From contig NZ_NHOT01000001.1 of the NCBI RefSeq assembly GCF_002197755.1, forward strand, positions 835,027-899,026: a DNA stretch of 64,000 nucleotides. Reading direction: 5' to 3'. Below the pieces are notes generated by a model. That model did no database searches. It was not told the DNA's origin and worked only from the letters and a program-made list of their open reading frames with translations. Below, one piece after another: positions 53,120-61,684 of the stretch. The stretch is from Pedobacter sp. AJM. GTDB lineage: Bacteria > Bacteroidota > Bacteroidia > Sphingobacteriales > Sphingobacteriaceae. Numbering within the stretch: the first letter of the stretch is position 1; every line of letters starts with the position of its first letter. The translations under genes and the position numbers were made by a program.

Positions 53120-53440
53120 ATGAACTGGATCCTTTTAATCACTGCCGGACTTTTCGAAGTTGGCTTTACCACCTGTTTGCAATTGTCTAAAAATTTTACG
53201 AATATCAAGTGGACCACAGCCTTTATTGTTTGTATTGCCCTAAGCTTTTTACTATTGAATAAGGCCACGCAAACGCTGCCGATGGGAACGGCTTATGCCG
53301 TATGGACGGGAATTGGTGCCGTTGGAACAGTCATCGTAGGTATCCTCTATTTTAATGAGCCGGCTACTTTCTGGCGAATATTTTTTATCTGTACTTTGAT
53401 CGGATCTATTGCGGGACTAAAGTTTTTTGCAGCTCATTAA
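53120..53440 (+). CDS. SMR family transporter, SugE/guanidinium-exporter type
   Basis: A 106-residue four-helix transporter. It matches the SugE branch: MNWILLITAGLFEVGFTTCLQLSK with the essential Glu13, and the diagnostic LPMGTAYAVWTGIGAVGTVIVGILYFNEP. SugE-branch proteins such as Gdx export guanidinium, while the Qac branch exports quaternary ammonium compounds. The frame opens at 53051, but the ATG at 53120 starts the first helix and gives the normal family length. Confidence 0.87.
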   Translation: MNWILLITAGLFEVGFTTCLQLSKNFTNIKWTTAFIVCIALSFLLLNKATQTLPMGTAYAVWTGIGAVGTVIVGILYFNEPATFWRIFFICTLIGSIAGLKFFAAH

Positions 53441-53452
53441 CTTGATATTCAT

Positions 53453-53593
53453 TTAAATCTGTGGGAAAAACATGGAGGTTTAATTGTAAATGGGAGATAC
53501 CAAAATCATCCCGCTGATTGCGGAGATTCTGCAGACCGTAGAAACTAAATCATTTTAAATCCGCATCTTTTTCTGTTAAATCTGCGGGAGAAA
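53453..53593. repeat. Cluster of AATCTGCGGGA-type intergenic repeats
   Basis: AAATCTGTGGGAAAAA (around 53456-53470), CCCGCTGATT (53510-53519) and AAATCTGCGGGAGAAA (53578-53593) occur in both orientations. They fill the gap between the SMR gene and the ECF sigma gene; no gene is seen there. Confidence 0.55.
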
Positions 53594-53711
53594 TATTGAT
53601 AATACAAAACAATCATGTCCAGATAATTTCAATCCATCTTTCAAAAATCTTTACTTAAACAAGAAAAATCCCTGTAACCTCCATCCCACAACTGTAGTCT
53701 TATGGCTAAAC

Positions 53712-54293
53712 ATGGAGCAAACAAATACGGATTTAATGCTAATCGAAAAGATATTGAACGGGCAAACCGATCAATATTCCTTATTGGTTAAACGCCATCA
53801 GCGATTTGTATTTACGCTTGCGCTTCGTTTTGCAAAAAACAGGGAAGATGCAGAAGAGATTGCGCAGGATTGTTTCATTAAAGCTTATAAAGCGCTTGGA
53901 ACTTTCAAGCAAACTTCAAAATTTAGTACCTGGCTGTATACCATTACCTATACCACGGCCATGACATTTTTGAGAAAAAAGCGCTTGGATACTTCATCAA
54001 TTGATGATGAAGATACATTTATCCAGCTGGAGAATCACACTTCGGGCTTTATGGCAAACGGATACGAAAAGAAGGATGGCTACAAATTTTTAAATGAAGC
54101 AATTACACAACTAATGCCAGATGATGCTGCCATTATTACCTTGTTTTATCAGGGAGAGCAAAGTCTGGAAGAAATTGGTGCAAGCCTTAACATGGAGCCG
54201 AATACGGTTAAAGTAAAATTGCACCGTGCCCGGCAAAGGCTGAGAGAAAAATTACAATATTTGTTAAAGGATGAAGTAAAAGAGCTGCTATGA
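53712..54293 (+). CDS. ECF-type RNA polymerase sigma factor
   Basis: A 193-residue ECF sigma. Region 2: LLVKRHQRFVFTLALRFAKNREDAEEIAQDCFIKAYKALGTFK with FSTWLYTITYTTAMTFLRKK. Region 4: MPDDAAIITLFYQGEQSLEEIGASLNMEPNTVKVKLHRARQRLREKL. It overlaps the anti-sigma-like gene by 4 bases (ATGA), so they are coupled. Confidence 0.92.
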   Translation: MEQTNTDLMLIEKILNGQTDQYSLLVKRHQRFVFTLALRFAKNREDAEEIAQDCFIKAYKALGTFKQTSKFSTWLYTITYTTAMTFLRKKRLDTSSIDDEDTFIQLENHTSGFMANGYEKKDGYKFLNEAITQLMPDDAAIITLFYQGEQSLEEIGASLNMEPNTVKVKLHRARQRLREKLQYLLKDEVKELL

Positions 54294-54781
54294 ATACGAT
54301 AGAGGAACAACTTTGGGATTATATTGACGGAAACCTGGATGCCGCCCAGGCCATTGCCATCAAAGAAAAGATTGATACAGATGCAGAGGTTAAATTTCAG
54401 TATGAAGAATTACTGCGTTTCAACAATGCTTTTGATAAAATGGAATTTGAAGAACCATCCATGTCTTTCATTAGAAATGTAATGGAAAGCATTGCGCTTG
54501 AACCTGCTCCAATAGCAATGAAAACAAAGGTTGATAAAAAGATTATTTATGGTATTGGTAGCTTTTTCGTACTCTCTTTACTCATGTTATTTGGCTATGT
54601 ACTTTATAATTCAAATCTAACTATGCCTGGTTTTGATCAGAAAGTTAGTTTCGATTTCAATTTAAACCAACACATCACACCTGCCACTATTTATAGCTTC
54701 TTATTTGCTGATCTGGTTATCGGATTAATTTTTATTGATCAGCTTTTAAGAGGAAGGTTGGCTCAAATCAAGAAAGTTTAA
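54290..54781 (+). CDS. Anti-sigma-factor-like membrane protein
   Basis: A 163-residue protein. The N-terminal cytoplasmic part has the anti-sigma layout (IEEQLWDYIDGNLDAAQAIAIKEKIDTDAEVKFQYEELLRFN). Two helices follow, IIYGIGSFFVLSLLMLFGYVLY and IYSFLFADLVIGLIFIDQLL, with a ~30-residue loop between. It is tied to the sigma gene by a 4-base overlap. No zinc HxxxCxxC motif is visible, so it is not a ZAS-type anti-sigma; binding is inferred from context. Confidence 0.78.
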   Translation: MNTIEEQLWDYIDGNLDAAQAIAIKEKIDTDAEVKFQYEELLRFNNAFDKMEFEEPSMSFIRNVMESIALEPAPIAMKTKVDKKIIYGIGSFFVLSLLMLFGYVLYNSNLTMPGFDQKVSFDFNLNQHITPATIYSFLFADLVIGLIFIDQLLRGRLAQIKKV

Positions 54782-54784
54782 TCG

Positions 54785-54827
54785 TCCCGCAGATTACATT
54801 CATTTGCATTTTCAGAAATCTGCGGGA
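54785..54827. repeat. Inverted TCCCGCAGATT / AATCTGCGGGA repeat
   Basis: TCCCGCAGATT (54785-54795) is the exact complement of AATCTGCGGGA (54817-54827). It lies between convergent genes and may act as a terminator. It is related to the elements at 32711 and 53453. Confidence 0.6.
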
Positions 54828-54843
54828 ACCCAAAAGATAAATT

Positions 54844-55371
54844 TTACCCCAAAGTTTTTAAAATCTCCAGTCCTTCTGCCCATTTACCGTATCCGGCTGT
54901 GGCATTGATATGCCCCGCATTGCCAATATTAATAAAATCACTGCCCCATTTCTCTGCAAAGAACGCAGCTCTTTCTATACTCACCCATTCATCATCCGTA
55001 CTGGCCACTATAATGGTTTTAAAATTAATTTTGTCCAGTGGAACATGATCAAAGCCAACAGTATCAAAGGTATATTGAGGTGCTTCCAGATCACTTGGCG
55101 CAACCAATAATGCCCCCTTAATGGTCTTTTGATAATGTTTGGCCCAATTGGCAATTGCCGTACAGCCCAAACTATGGCCAATTAAAACCACTGTAGCTAA
55201 ATCATAACCAGCCAATGCCTCATCAATATTTTTAATCCAGTCAGCTGATGTTGGCGTTTCCCAGTCGGCCTGATTGATTCTGGTAAAATTTTCACCTGAT
55301 TGTTCAAAGTGTGTTTGCCAATGGTCTGGCCCTGAATTACCCAAACCAGGAATAATAAAGTAATTTGTCAT
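54844..55371 (-). CDS. RBBP9/YdeN family alpha/beta hydrolase
   Basis: A 175-residue small serine hydrolase. The start FIIPGLGNSGPDHWQTHFE is typical of the family. The nucleophile is Ser in GHSLGC, the acid is Asp in ASTDDEWVS, and the His is in GNAGHINA. Physiological substrate unknown. Monocistronic on the complement strand. Confidence 0.88.
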   Translation of the reverse strand: MTNYFIIPGLGNSGPDHWQTHFEQSGENFTRINQADWETPTSADWIKNIDEALAGYDLATVVLIGHSLGCTAIANWAKHYQKTIKGALLVAPSDLEAPQYTFDTVGFDHVPLDKINFKTIIVASTDDEWVSIERAAFFAEKWGSDFINIGNAGHINATAGYGKWAEGLEILKTLG

Positions 55372-55433
55372 AGATCAACAGGTGTTATTAGTACTCTTTT
55401 TTAAAATGAGCAGTGTTAGCCATTTTTCGTATA

Positions 55434-55467
55434 TAAAAAAAGCCCCGACTGAGATCGGGGCCTTTTT
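55434..55467 (-). terminator. Terminator after the cold-shock gene (bidirectional)
   Basis: GCCCCGA pairs with TCGGGGC (55442-55448 with 55455-55461), with an A-run on the left and a T-run on the right. Confidence 0.78.
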
Positions 55468-55484
55468 GTAAATATGATAATAAA

Positions 55485-55676
55485 TTAAATTACTTTCACA
55501 TTAACGGCATTTAAGCCTTTTTTACCGTTAGCAACTTCGTACTGTACTTTGTCGTTTTCACGGATTTCGTCGATAAGACCTGTTGAATGAACAAAAATTT
55601 CGCTGTCGCCATTCGCAGGAATGATAAAGCCAAAACCTTTAGTTACATTGAAGAATTTTACTGTGCCTTCTTGCAT
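55485..55676 (-). CDS. Cold-shock domain protein (CspA-like)
   Basis: A 63-residue OB-fold RNA chaperone. MQEGTVKFFNVTKGFGFI has RNP1 (KGFGFI) and EIFVHST has RNP2. The rest is DKVQYEVANGKKGLNAVNVKVI. The frame opens at 55745, but the extra 23 residues are hydrophobic AT-rich translation; the ATG at 55676 is the family start. Upstream on the complement strand TTTG and TACCTTG are 18 bases apart, a possible promoter with a one-base-short -7 box. Confidence 0.93.
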   Translation of the reverse strand: MQEGTVKFFNVTKGFGFIIPANGDSEIFVHSTGLIDEIRENDKVQYEVANGKKGLNAVNVKVI

Positions 55677-55780
55677 TGTATTAAATATTAAAATTAAGTC
55701 TGCAAGGTAAGTTTTAATTTTTAAAATCAAAATAAATTTTAACATTTTTTTAACGTTAAAACTTTGTAAACATCAGATTA

Positions 55781-56707
55781 CTAAGGCTTTTTAATTGCCT
55801 TCCCAACAATAGTTACTGTAATTTCACTATTGTGTGGTATTCCAAGGGTTGTTCCGGGAACAACATTAAAAAGGTTCCTGATATAAATATCGGCTACCCC
55901 CTGCATCATTCTTTTCTTTCCTTCTGCGGCCTCCGGCAACACACCATTTACATTCAAAATCCGCATTGTTCCGGTATAATCTACAACAGCAAGGCATTCA
56001 TAAGCAAAATCTTTATACGCCCGCTGAATTTCAATCCGGTAACGTGGAAACATATAATCGTAAGCGGCTGTTCGTTTCTGCAGTTTATCTACTGTACTAA
56101 ACTTTTCTACCTTTACAATTTTACTCTTCGGAATAAACTGAACAGGTACCCTCGAGGCAAATGCTCCTGTATCAGTACGGTTAACTTCATCAGATCTTTT
56201 CTGAATAAATAAGGTATCTGCCTTTGAGGGTTTCTGCAAGGCTGCTGCCGTTGTTTTCAATTTATTTTTAATGTAGGTCTGCGCATAAAATGTCATATTC
56301 ACATCTGAACGGATATCATTAGCGATTACTTTTCCATCAACCTGAATCCGCTGAAAAACCAGGCTATCCTTACTGATGTGTTTCACCTTGAAAAACTCTT
56401 CCGCAAAGTTGTACACATTGCCATGGTCATATTGCAGGTAAAATTTCTGCATGATTTGTTTCTGCGGGCTCCAGGCCATCATGGTATCCTCTGCGGCTAC
56501 CTCAATAATCCAGGAAGGTTGCTGCATAAATCCTTCTTTATTGAAAGAAAGGTTATTGCTGAAGCGACGTTTAACCTCTTCAAACCGGATGCCTTTTACA
56601 GGAGCAAAGCTGAAGTCTCTCAGGCTGGCATCATTTTTTTTCGATCGTGAATTACAGGCAGAAAGCACCAGCACGATAAGAAAGAGTTTTAAAATATTTT
56701 GAATCAT
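55781..56707 (-). CDS. Hypothetical lipoprotein with possible TonB-like C-terminus
   Basis: A 308-residue protein. The signal peptide ends with LSAC, lipidation at Cys18. The body is unrecognised. The last ~70 residues (AVVDYTGTMRILNVNGVLPEAAEGKKRMMQGVADIYIRN) have a faint TonB C-terminal look. It is 14 bases after the NAGPA-family gene on the same strand, so they likely form an operon. Confidence 0.6.
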   Translation of the reverse strand: MIQNILKLFLIVLVLSACNSRSKKNDASLRDFSFAPVKGIRFEEVKRRFSNNLSFNKEGFMQQPSWIIEVAAEDTMMAWSPQKQIMQKFYLQYDHGNVYNFAEEFFKVKHISKDSLVFQRIQVDGKVIANDIRSDVNMTFYAQTYIKNKLKTTAAALQKPSKADTLFIQKRSDEVNRTDTGAFASRVPVQFIPKSKIVKVEKFSTVDKLQKRTAAYDYMFPRYRIEIQRAYKDFAYECLAVVDYTGTMRILNVNGVLPEAAEGKKRMMQGVADIYIRNLFNVVPGTTLGIPHNSEITVTIVGKAIKKP

Positions 56708-56721
56708 TGGTGCTAAAATAA

Positions 56722-57588
56722 TTATTTCTTTTTAACCAGTATCACATTGGCCACTTTACGCTGCCCCGCATGGTCCCATTTCTTGTTATCTGATGGATAA
56801 TTAATTACCCCATCATCAGGCATTCCATCAACCCATAAAGTAGTGGAACCTCCGCCATCAAAATTAATGGCACTGCTACATCCCAGCCATTTCATCAACT
56901 TGGTTAGCTCCGGCAAGTTCATCCCTGCAGCATTATCGCTTCGCCCATCAACCGTTAACAAAATTACCCTGCCATTTGGTTTGATGCCTAAGCAGGTTCT
57001 TGGATGACGAAGGCGCGTAAAAGATGTGGTATCTAAATCTTCATTTTGGTTATGATAGGTTAATAACGGACCATTCAGCAAAACATTTTCTTCGCTGAGT
57101 TTTGTTTCCCAATCTGCTGTTCCATCCCATTTTTTGATGGCGATTTTACCATTATCTACAACCACTGCAGCCTGTTGATGCCTTGCTCTATTTCCATTTT
57201 TGTCCAATCGGTTGGTATTGATTATACTTCCTTTTACCTTGACAAAATCAACCGATCCGCCATTTTTTACATCAAAAAAATTTCCATTTAAAGCTGCAAT
57301 TGCGGTATCGCGAATACCAAAATTACTGGTAGTGATTAATTCTTTTTCTTCGGCACCCAATGCAAAAATTGCTTTTCTACCTGTATTTTTTACTTCAAGA
57401 AAAGAAATGTTTTCATTTGCTCCAAAAAGATCCTTATTGTTAAAATGATGGCGAAATAGTTTCACTTGCCGTGCAATTTTAGTTTTCTCCCATTGGGTTC
57501 TAACCACACAAACCGAATCAGCATTTTGTGCAAAACCCGGCATTAAATAAAGCGAGAATAAGATAATGATTGATAGTTTTCTAAACAT
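56722..57588 (-). CDS. Exported phosphodiester glycosidase family protein (NAGPA/DUF2233)
   Basis: A 288-residue secreted protein with a signal peptide (FRKLSIIILFSLYLMPGFAQ). The NAGPA fold signatures are AALNGNFFDVKNGGSVDF, TCLGIKPNGRVILLTVDGRSDNAAGMNL and SAINFDGGGSTTLWV. The family cleaves phosphodiester-linked sugars, such as mannose-6-phosphate uncovering or cell-wall GlcNAc-phosphodiesters. Here a cell-envelope or extracellular polymer is the likely target. Confidence 0.87.
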   Translation of the reverse strand: MFRKLSIIILFSLYLMPGFAQNADSVCVVRTQWEKTKIARQVKLFRHHFNNKDLFGANENISFLEVKNTGRKAIFALGAEEKELITTSNFGIRDTAIAALNGNFFDVKNGGSVDFVKVKGSIINTNRLDKNGNRARHQQAAVVVDNGKIAIKKWDGTADWETKLSEENVLLNGPLLTYHNQNEDLDTTSFTRLRHPRTCLGIKPNGRVILLTVDGRSDNAAGMNLPELTKLMKWLGCSSAINFDGGGSTTLWVDGMPDDGVINYPSDNKKWDHAGQRKVANVILVKKK

Positions 57589-57670
57589 CGGTATTCAATT
57601 TGCCATAAAACTAAATCTTTGTTTTAAACTTCGAATTAAGCCATCAATAATTATACATTCAATTTTAAGC

Positions 57671-57710
57671 AAAAACGGAGCAACCAACTTCATGATTAAC
57701 TCCGTTTTTT
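57671..57710 (-). terminator. Terminator between metalloprotease and NAGPA genes
   Basis: AAAACGGAG (57672-57680) pairs with CTCCGTTTT (57700-57708), followed by TT; A-run on the left. Confidence 0.65.
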
Positions 57711-57712
57711 CT

Positions 57713-57748
57713 GAATGATGGAATGACTAAATTAGTGAATGATGGAAT
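57713..57748. repeat. Direct repeat GAATGATGGAAT
   Basis: The 12-base word occurs at 57713-57724 and 57737-57748. Related ATTCAATCATT words occur at 57777-57787 and in the groES-groEL gap. Confidence 0.5.
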
Positions 57749-57787
57749 TGGGGTGTTGCTTTGCCAATCATTCTATAATTCAATCAT

Positions 57788-60304
57788 TTATTTCTTCGGG
57801 TCTAAAATATCTTTGATTCTGATATTCAAATCTTCATAATGTGCTTTTGTTATGGCATCACCTGCGGCAGATCTGGCTTTTGTAGTGCCCAGTAATGTTT
57901 TCAGTTCTGCCCTGACTAATGGCCTGATATCTGATAAAGCAACATTAACCGGTGTTAAACCGTAGCTTGCTGCATAATCAACCGGAAAGCCCACAGGAAG
58001 TTCTGCCTCTTTGGTCATCAGATTTTCTAATTGGTCTACATAAGCACGCTGTAAGTTACGTTTAAATGCATCTGCCCTGCCGTTGGCGAATACGGAAGAC
58101 CTTAAATCGGTAAACAACTGCGGCATTGTGTAGGCCTTTGCTGGCCCGTTTTTAGTTTCATTATCCAGTAAACGGGCAAGGCGTGGCGCAGCCAACAGGT
58201 TACCCAATGTATTGGTCTGAACGGCCTTAATGCGGTTTAACAATACGCCATTATCAAATTTATTTAATTGCTCATTGCTGATGAGCCATAAAGGAGTAGT
58301 GAACAATTGCTGATTGAAAAAAGTTATCGCCTCCTTTTGTTTTGCCTTAGGCAGATAAGCATAAACGGCACCTGTTTGGTCGTACGTTTTAAAGTTTTCA
58401 CTCAAGCCACCAACATTGGTAGTTACATGGCCCATATAACGGTTAAATTGCGAAATAATTTCATTGTAAATTTCTTTTAAATCGCTGTAATCTTTCCCTT
58501 TCTGGTAGGTCCATTTTTCAACATTAGGAAGAATCCGTTTAAGGTTGGCAATGCCATAAGTACTGGCTTTCATGGCATTATCACCCAGATCTTCACTTTG
58601 TAAGCGCGGATCTAAAGTGGTTCCCTGCCTGCCATAAAAGTATAATGGATTTCCAGCATTTTTTATTACCCATTGATTCAAAATTTCTTTTTCCTGCTCG
58701 GCAGTTTTATTTCCGGGAATCCATGAATAACCCCATTTGATCGCCCACTTGTCATATTCACCAATTTGTGGATGTAGTTTCGTTACGCCATCACCCGGCT
58801 GGGCAATGTAATTAAAACGGGCATAATCCATAATGGACGGCGCAGTTCCATGTGTATCTGTAAAAGTTTTAGATCGCAGTGAATCTACCGGATAAGCATA
58901 ACTTGAACCAAAGTTGTGGGGCAAGCCCAAGGTATGGCCAATTTCATGTGAAGATACGAAACGAATCAATTCGCCCATTTGTGCATCAGAAAATTTAGCC
59001 TTACGCACTTCAGGATTTATGGCCGCGGTTTGTACAAAATACCAGTTGCGTAGCAGGTTCATCACATTGTGGTACCAGCCGATATGTGTTTCCAGGATCT
59101 GACCGGTACGGGGATCACTCACATGTGGACCATAAGCATTGGCAATATCTGAGGCAAAATAACGGACAACAGAATATCTGGAATCTTCAACACTAAACTG
59201 TGGATCTTCCTGTGGGGTCGGTGCTTGCTTACCAATAATCGCATTTTTGAAACCTGCAGCCTCAAATCCGGCCTGCCAGTCGTTAATTCCCTGAATTAAA
59301 TAAGGCACCCATTTTTTAGGTGTAGCCGGATCAATGTAAATAATAATTGGTTTTACCGGCTCTACCAGTTCACCCCTCATATATGCAGCCGTATCTTTTG
59401 GAACCAGATTCCAGCGGTGAATGTAAGCAGTACGTTCTGCCTTTTGTGCATCAGTACCATAATCCAGCTGAGATTGCCCAAAGTATCCCACTCGGCTATC
59501 CATAATTCTGGCCTTCACTGGTATTTTAGGCAACAACAACATGGAGGTATTAAATTCAAAAGTTACTGCAGCATTGCTGTTATCGGTTGGTGATTCTGCA
59601 GCCTTGTACGTTTTGGCCGTTTTAACTTCAATATTGATGGGGAAGGTTTTAACGGTATCAATGTATGAACGCGTGGCATCATAGGCAATCACTTTATATG
59701 CCTTACGGATCTGGTCTGTCGCACCAATCGCCATAATGTCACCGTTATAAAAATCAGTGACATCTATAACCACGCCTGTAGTGTCCTTATTATAAGCCTT
59801 CACTTCAAAACCGGCCAGAATCTGATCCAGGTTTGAATTTCTAACCGACTCATACATATCACTATTTGGGTCTGCTTGAGTAGCATAGCTTGGTACACGG
59901 ATATAAATCTGTTTACCCCTGCGCTCCCATTTCCAAACCTGTTCATTCAATTCCTCTCCGCCATATTGCTGGTTGCCAACTTTTATACCCACCGGTGATT
60001 TTGCCAGGCGGGTGACCACCAGCATTTCGCGGTTAATTAAACTATCCGGAATTTCAAAGTACCACTTATCTTCTACCTTATGTGTTTTAAATAAACCGTT
60101 AGTGGTTCTGGCTTTGGCAGTAATAACCTCTGAATAAGGTTTAATCCCTTCCTTTTTGGGAGTTGCAGCAGGCGTAGCTGCTGCCGTAGTGGCTGAACCT
60201 GTTGTACCTTTTTTGTTCTTTTTTTGTGCGTATACTGAGTTTGATCCTGCCAAACCGAACGCAACCATACCTGCCAATGCAAGCATGCCGAGTTGTTTCT
60301 TCAT
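57788..60304 (-). CDS. Exported zinc-dependent metalloprotease (DUF5117/DUF5118 family)
   Basis: An 838-residue secreted gluzincin/metzincin-like protease. A signal peptide leads (KKQLGMLALAGMVAFGLAGSNSVYA), then a low-complexity Lys/Thr/Ala stretch. The DUF5118/5117 part (~55-400) includes WYFEIPDSLINREMLVVTRLAKSP. The zinc motif SSHEIGHTLGLPHNF is near residues 451-465, and IMDYARFNY downstream forms the Met-turn. The C-terminal region is helical. Such enzymes are widespread in Bacteroidota and presumably digest proteins in the periplasm or outside. Confidence 0.9.
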   Translation of the reverse strand: MKKQLGMLALAGMVAFGLAGSNSVYAQKKNKKGTTGSATTAAATPAATPKKEGIKPYSEVITAKARTTNGLFKTHKVEDKWYFEIPDSLINREMLVVTRLAKSPVGIKVGNQQYGGEELNEQVWKWERRGKQIYIRVPSYATQADPNSDMYESVRNSNLDQILAGFEVKAYNKDTTGVVIDVTDFYNGDIMAIGATDQIRKAYKVIAYDATRSYIDTVKTFPINIEVKTAKTYKAAESPTDNSNAAVTFEFNTSMLLLPKIPVKARIMDSRVGYFGQSQLDYGTDAQKAERTAYIHRWNLVPKDTAAYMRGELVEPVKPIIIYIDPATPKKWVPYLIQGINDWQAGFEAAGFKNAIIGKQAPTPQEDPQFSVEDSRYSVVRYFASDIANAYGPHVSDPRTGQILETHIGWYHNVMNLLRNWYFVQTAAINPEVRKAKFSDAQMGELIRFVSSHEIGHTLGLPHNFGSSYAYPVDSLRSKTFTDTHGTAPSIMDYARFNYIAQPGDGVTKLHPQIGEYDKWAIKWGYSWIPGNKTAEQEKEILNQWVIKNAGNPLYFYGRQGTTLDPRLQSEDLGDNAMKASTYGIANLKRILPNVEKWTYQKGKDYSDLKEIYNEIISQFNRYMGHVTTNVGGLSENFKTYDQTGAVYAYLPKAKQKEAITFFNQQLFTTPLWLISNEQLNKFDNGVLLNRIKAVQTNTLGNLLAAPRLARLLDNETKNGPAKAYTMPQLFTDLRSSVFANGRADAFKRNLQRAYVDQLENLMTKEAELPVGFPVDYAASYGLTPVNVALSDIRPLVRAELKTLLGTTKARSAAGDAITKAHYEDLNIRIKDILDPKK

Positions 60305-60331
60305 TGATGTGAAATATGCTATAATAGAGTC

Positions 60332-60362
60332 CGAAGTTAGAGGCTTATTACAGCATAATCAA
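60332..60362 (-). promoter_or_regulatory. Candidate promoter of the metalloprotease gene
   Basis: On the complement strand TTG (60362-60360) and TAACTTCG (60339-60332) are 20 bases apart; the -7 box has one mismatch (C for T). Confidence 0.35.
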
Positions 60363-60389
60363 TGTGTAACTAGAAAATTACGGGCAGTA

Positions 60390-61637
60390 TCAGATTCTTT
60401 TTTCCAGTTGAACAAATTTGAATAAAGTATGGTTATCACGATAGATTTCGAAAAGGAGTCTTCTGCCCGGCAATGATTTAAAAAGTTCATTGATGTCATT
60501 TAAGGTATAAGATTGTATAGGTTTAAAATCTATACTGATAATTTCATCATAAGGCATAAAGCCAGCCCTTTCGGCGGGTGAGCCTTCATCTACCTCACCG
60601 ATCAGGATTCTTTTAAATTCATTCTGCTCCAGGTAAACCACCATGCCCACCATATCATGCTGAAACGGCTTTCTGAAATTAGAATTTGGTTTTATTGATA
60701 TAAAGCCTTGTTGATAATTGAACTGAACATCAAACTTGCGCAGCATTTCACCACCTAAATTTCCATTCCGTTTACTCAGGTCAATTCTTTTTGATATGTA
60801 TTCAAAATCCGGAAAACCGGCAACCACCTGATCAAATGTATAATTGCCGATATAAAACTTCGAAATGCGACCAACATAACCTTTAATTTCTCCGCTTAAA
60901 CTCATGCCTAAATTTGCTTTGACCTTTTTAGATGGTGCAGGGAAAGCATCTTTATCTAACATTTCCATAGATAAAGCATGGCTTGCGCCGGTATCAATAA
61001 TTAACCTGGCTTTTACCTTTACTGTATCGTCAATCAATACTTGTGTTTCAATGTATGGTTTTTGTTTTTCAATGAAGATTGGAATTTTTGATCCACGGTA
61101 CTTTACCTTACTCTTTGTATCATAAAAAATAAGTGTGTTATGGCTATACCTGATATCTACAATAAAGCTGTTGAAAAAATCAAATCCTATCAGTCCATAA
61201 ATTTTAATTCCCAAATGGCCAGACAGATTAAATAAATCTTCTTTTAGAACGGCAGTAGGGATGTATTTAATTTTTGCCTTTCCTAATTGCGCATGCACAT
61301 TTTGCGAAACATAAGCATCAACACTTTCTACCCCGAGACCAGATAACTTGATCTTACGCATGGCGCTAAAGTCCAGCGAATCAATAATAGCGGGTTCTGT
61401 GATAATTAAAGGCCCCACCCCTGTATCGAGAACAAAATCATAGGGGCCCTTTCCATTCACCATCAGTGGAATAATAATGAGATTTTTGATGCACTTAAAC
61501 GAAACAGATTGCTTTAATTTATGCTTTGGAAATGCAAATTCCTGCCCATACCCCTTAATAAAAGCCAAAAGGCAGATCAGGCAAATGAATACTTTGCGAC
61601 ATCCTGAAAAGGTTACAAGGGCATATTTGGTTAACAT
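60390..61637 (-). CDS. Retropepsin-like aspartic protease with C-terminal PDZ domain
   Basis: A 415-residue exported protein with an N-terminal signal-like helix (KVFICLICLLAFIKGYGQ). Two aspartyl-protease half-sites are present: FVLDTGVGPLIIT (Asp71) and ARLIIDTGASHALSME (Asp215), so a single chain may fold as an internal dimer. The first site has Val instead of the usual Ala/Ser after DTG. A PDZ domain ends the protein (~330-400, VDEGSPAERAGFMPYDEIISID). Substrate unknown. Confidence 0.85.
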   Translation of the reverse strand: MLTKYALVTFSGCRKVFICLICLLAFIKGYGQEFAFPKHKLKQSVSFKCIKNLIIIPLMVNGKGPYDFVLDTGVGPLIITEPAIIDSLDFSAMRKIKLSGLGVESVDAYVSQNVHAQLGKAKIKYIPTAVLKEDLFNLSGHLGIKIYGLIGFDFFNSFIVDIRYSHNTLIFYDTKSKVKYRGSKIPIFIEKQKPYIETQVLIDDTVKVKARLIIDTGASHALSMEMLDKDAFPAPSKKVKANLGMSLSGEIKGYVGRISKFYIGNYTFDQVVAGFPDFEYISKRIDLSKRNGNLGGEMLRKFDVQFNYQQGFISIKPNSNFRKPFQHDMVGMVVYLEQNEFKRILIGEVDEGSPAERAGFMPYDEIISIDFKPIQSYTLNDINELFKSLPGRRLLFEIYRDNHTLFKFVQLEKRI

Positions 61638-61684
61638 TAAATTAAATTTAATAAATTAGTTGGCAATTGTCACTCTAATCCAGC

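Noticed and set aside
55677..55745. 23-codon upstream extension of the cold-shock gene
   Set aside because: Cold-shock proteins begin directly before the GTVKFFN motif; the extension is AT-rich leader sequence.
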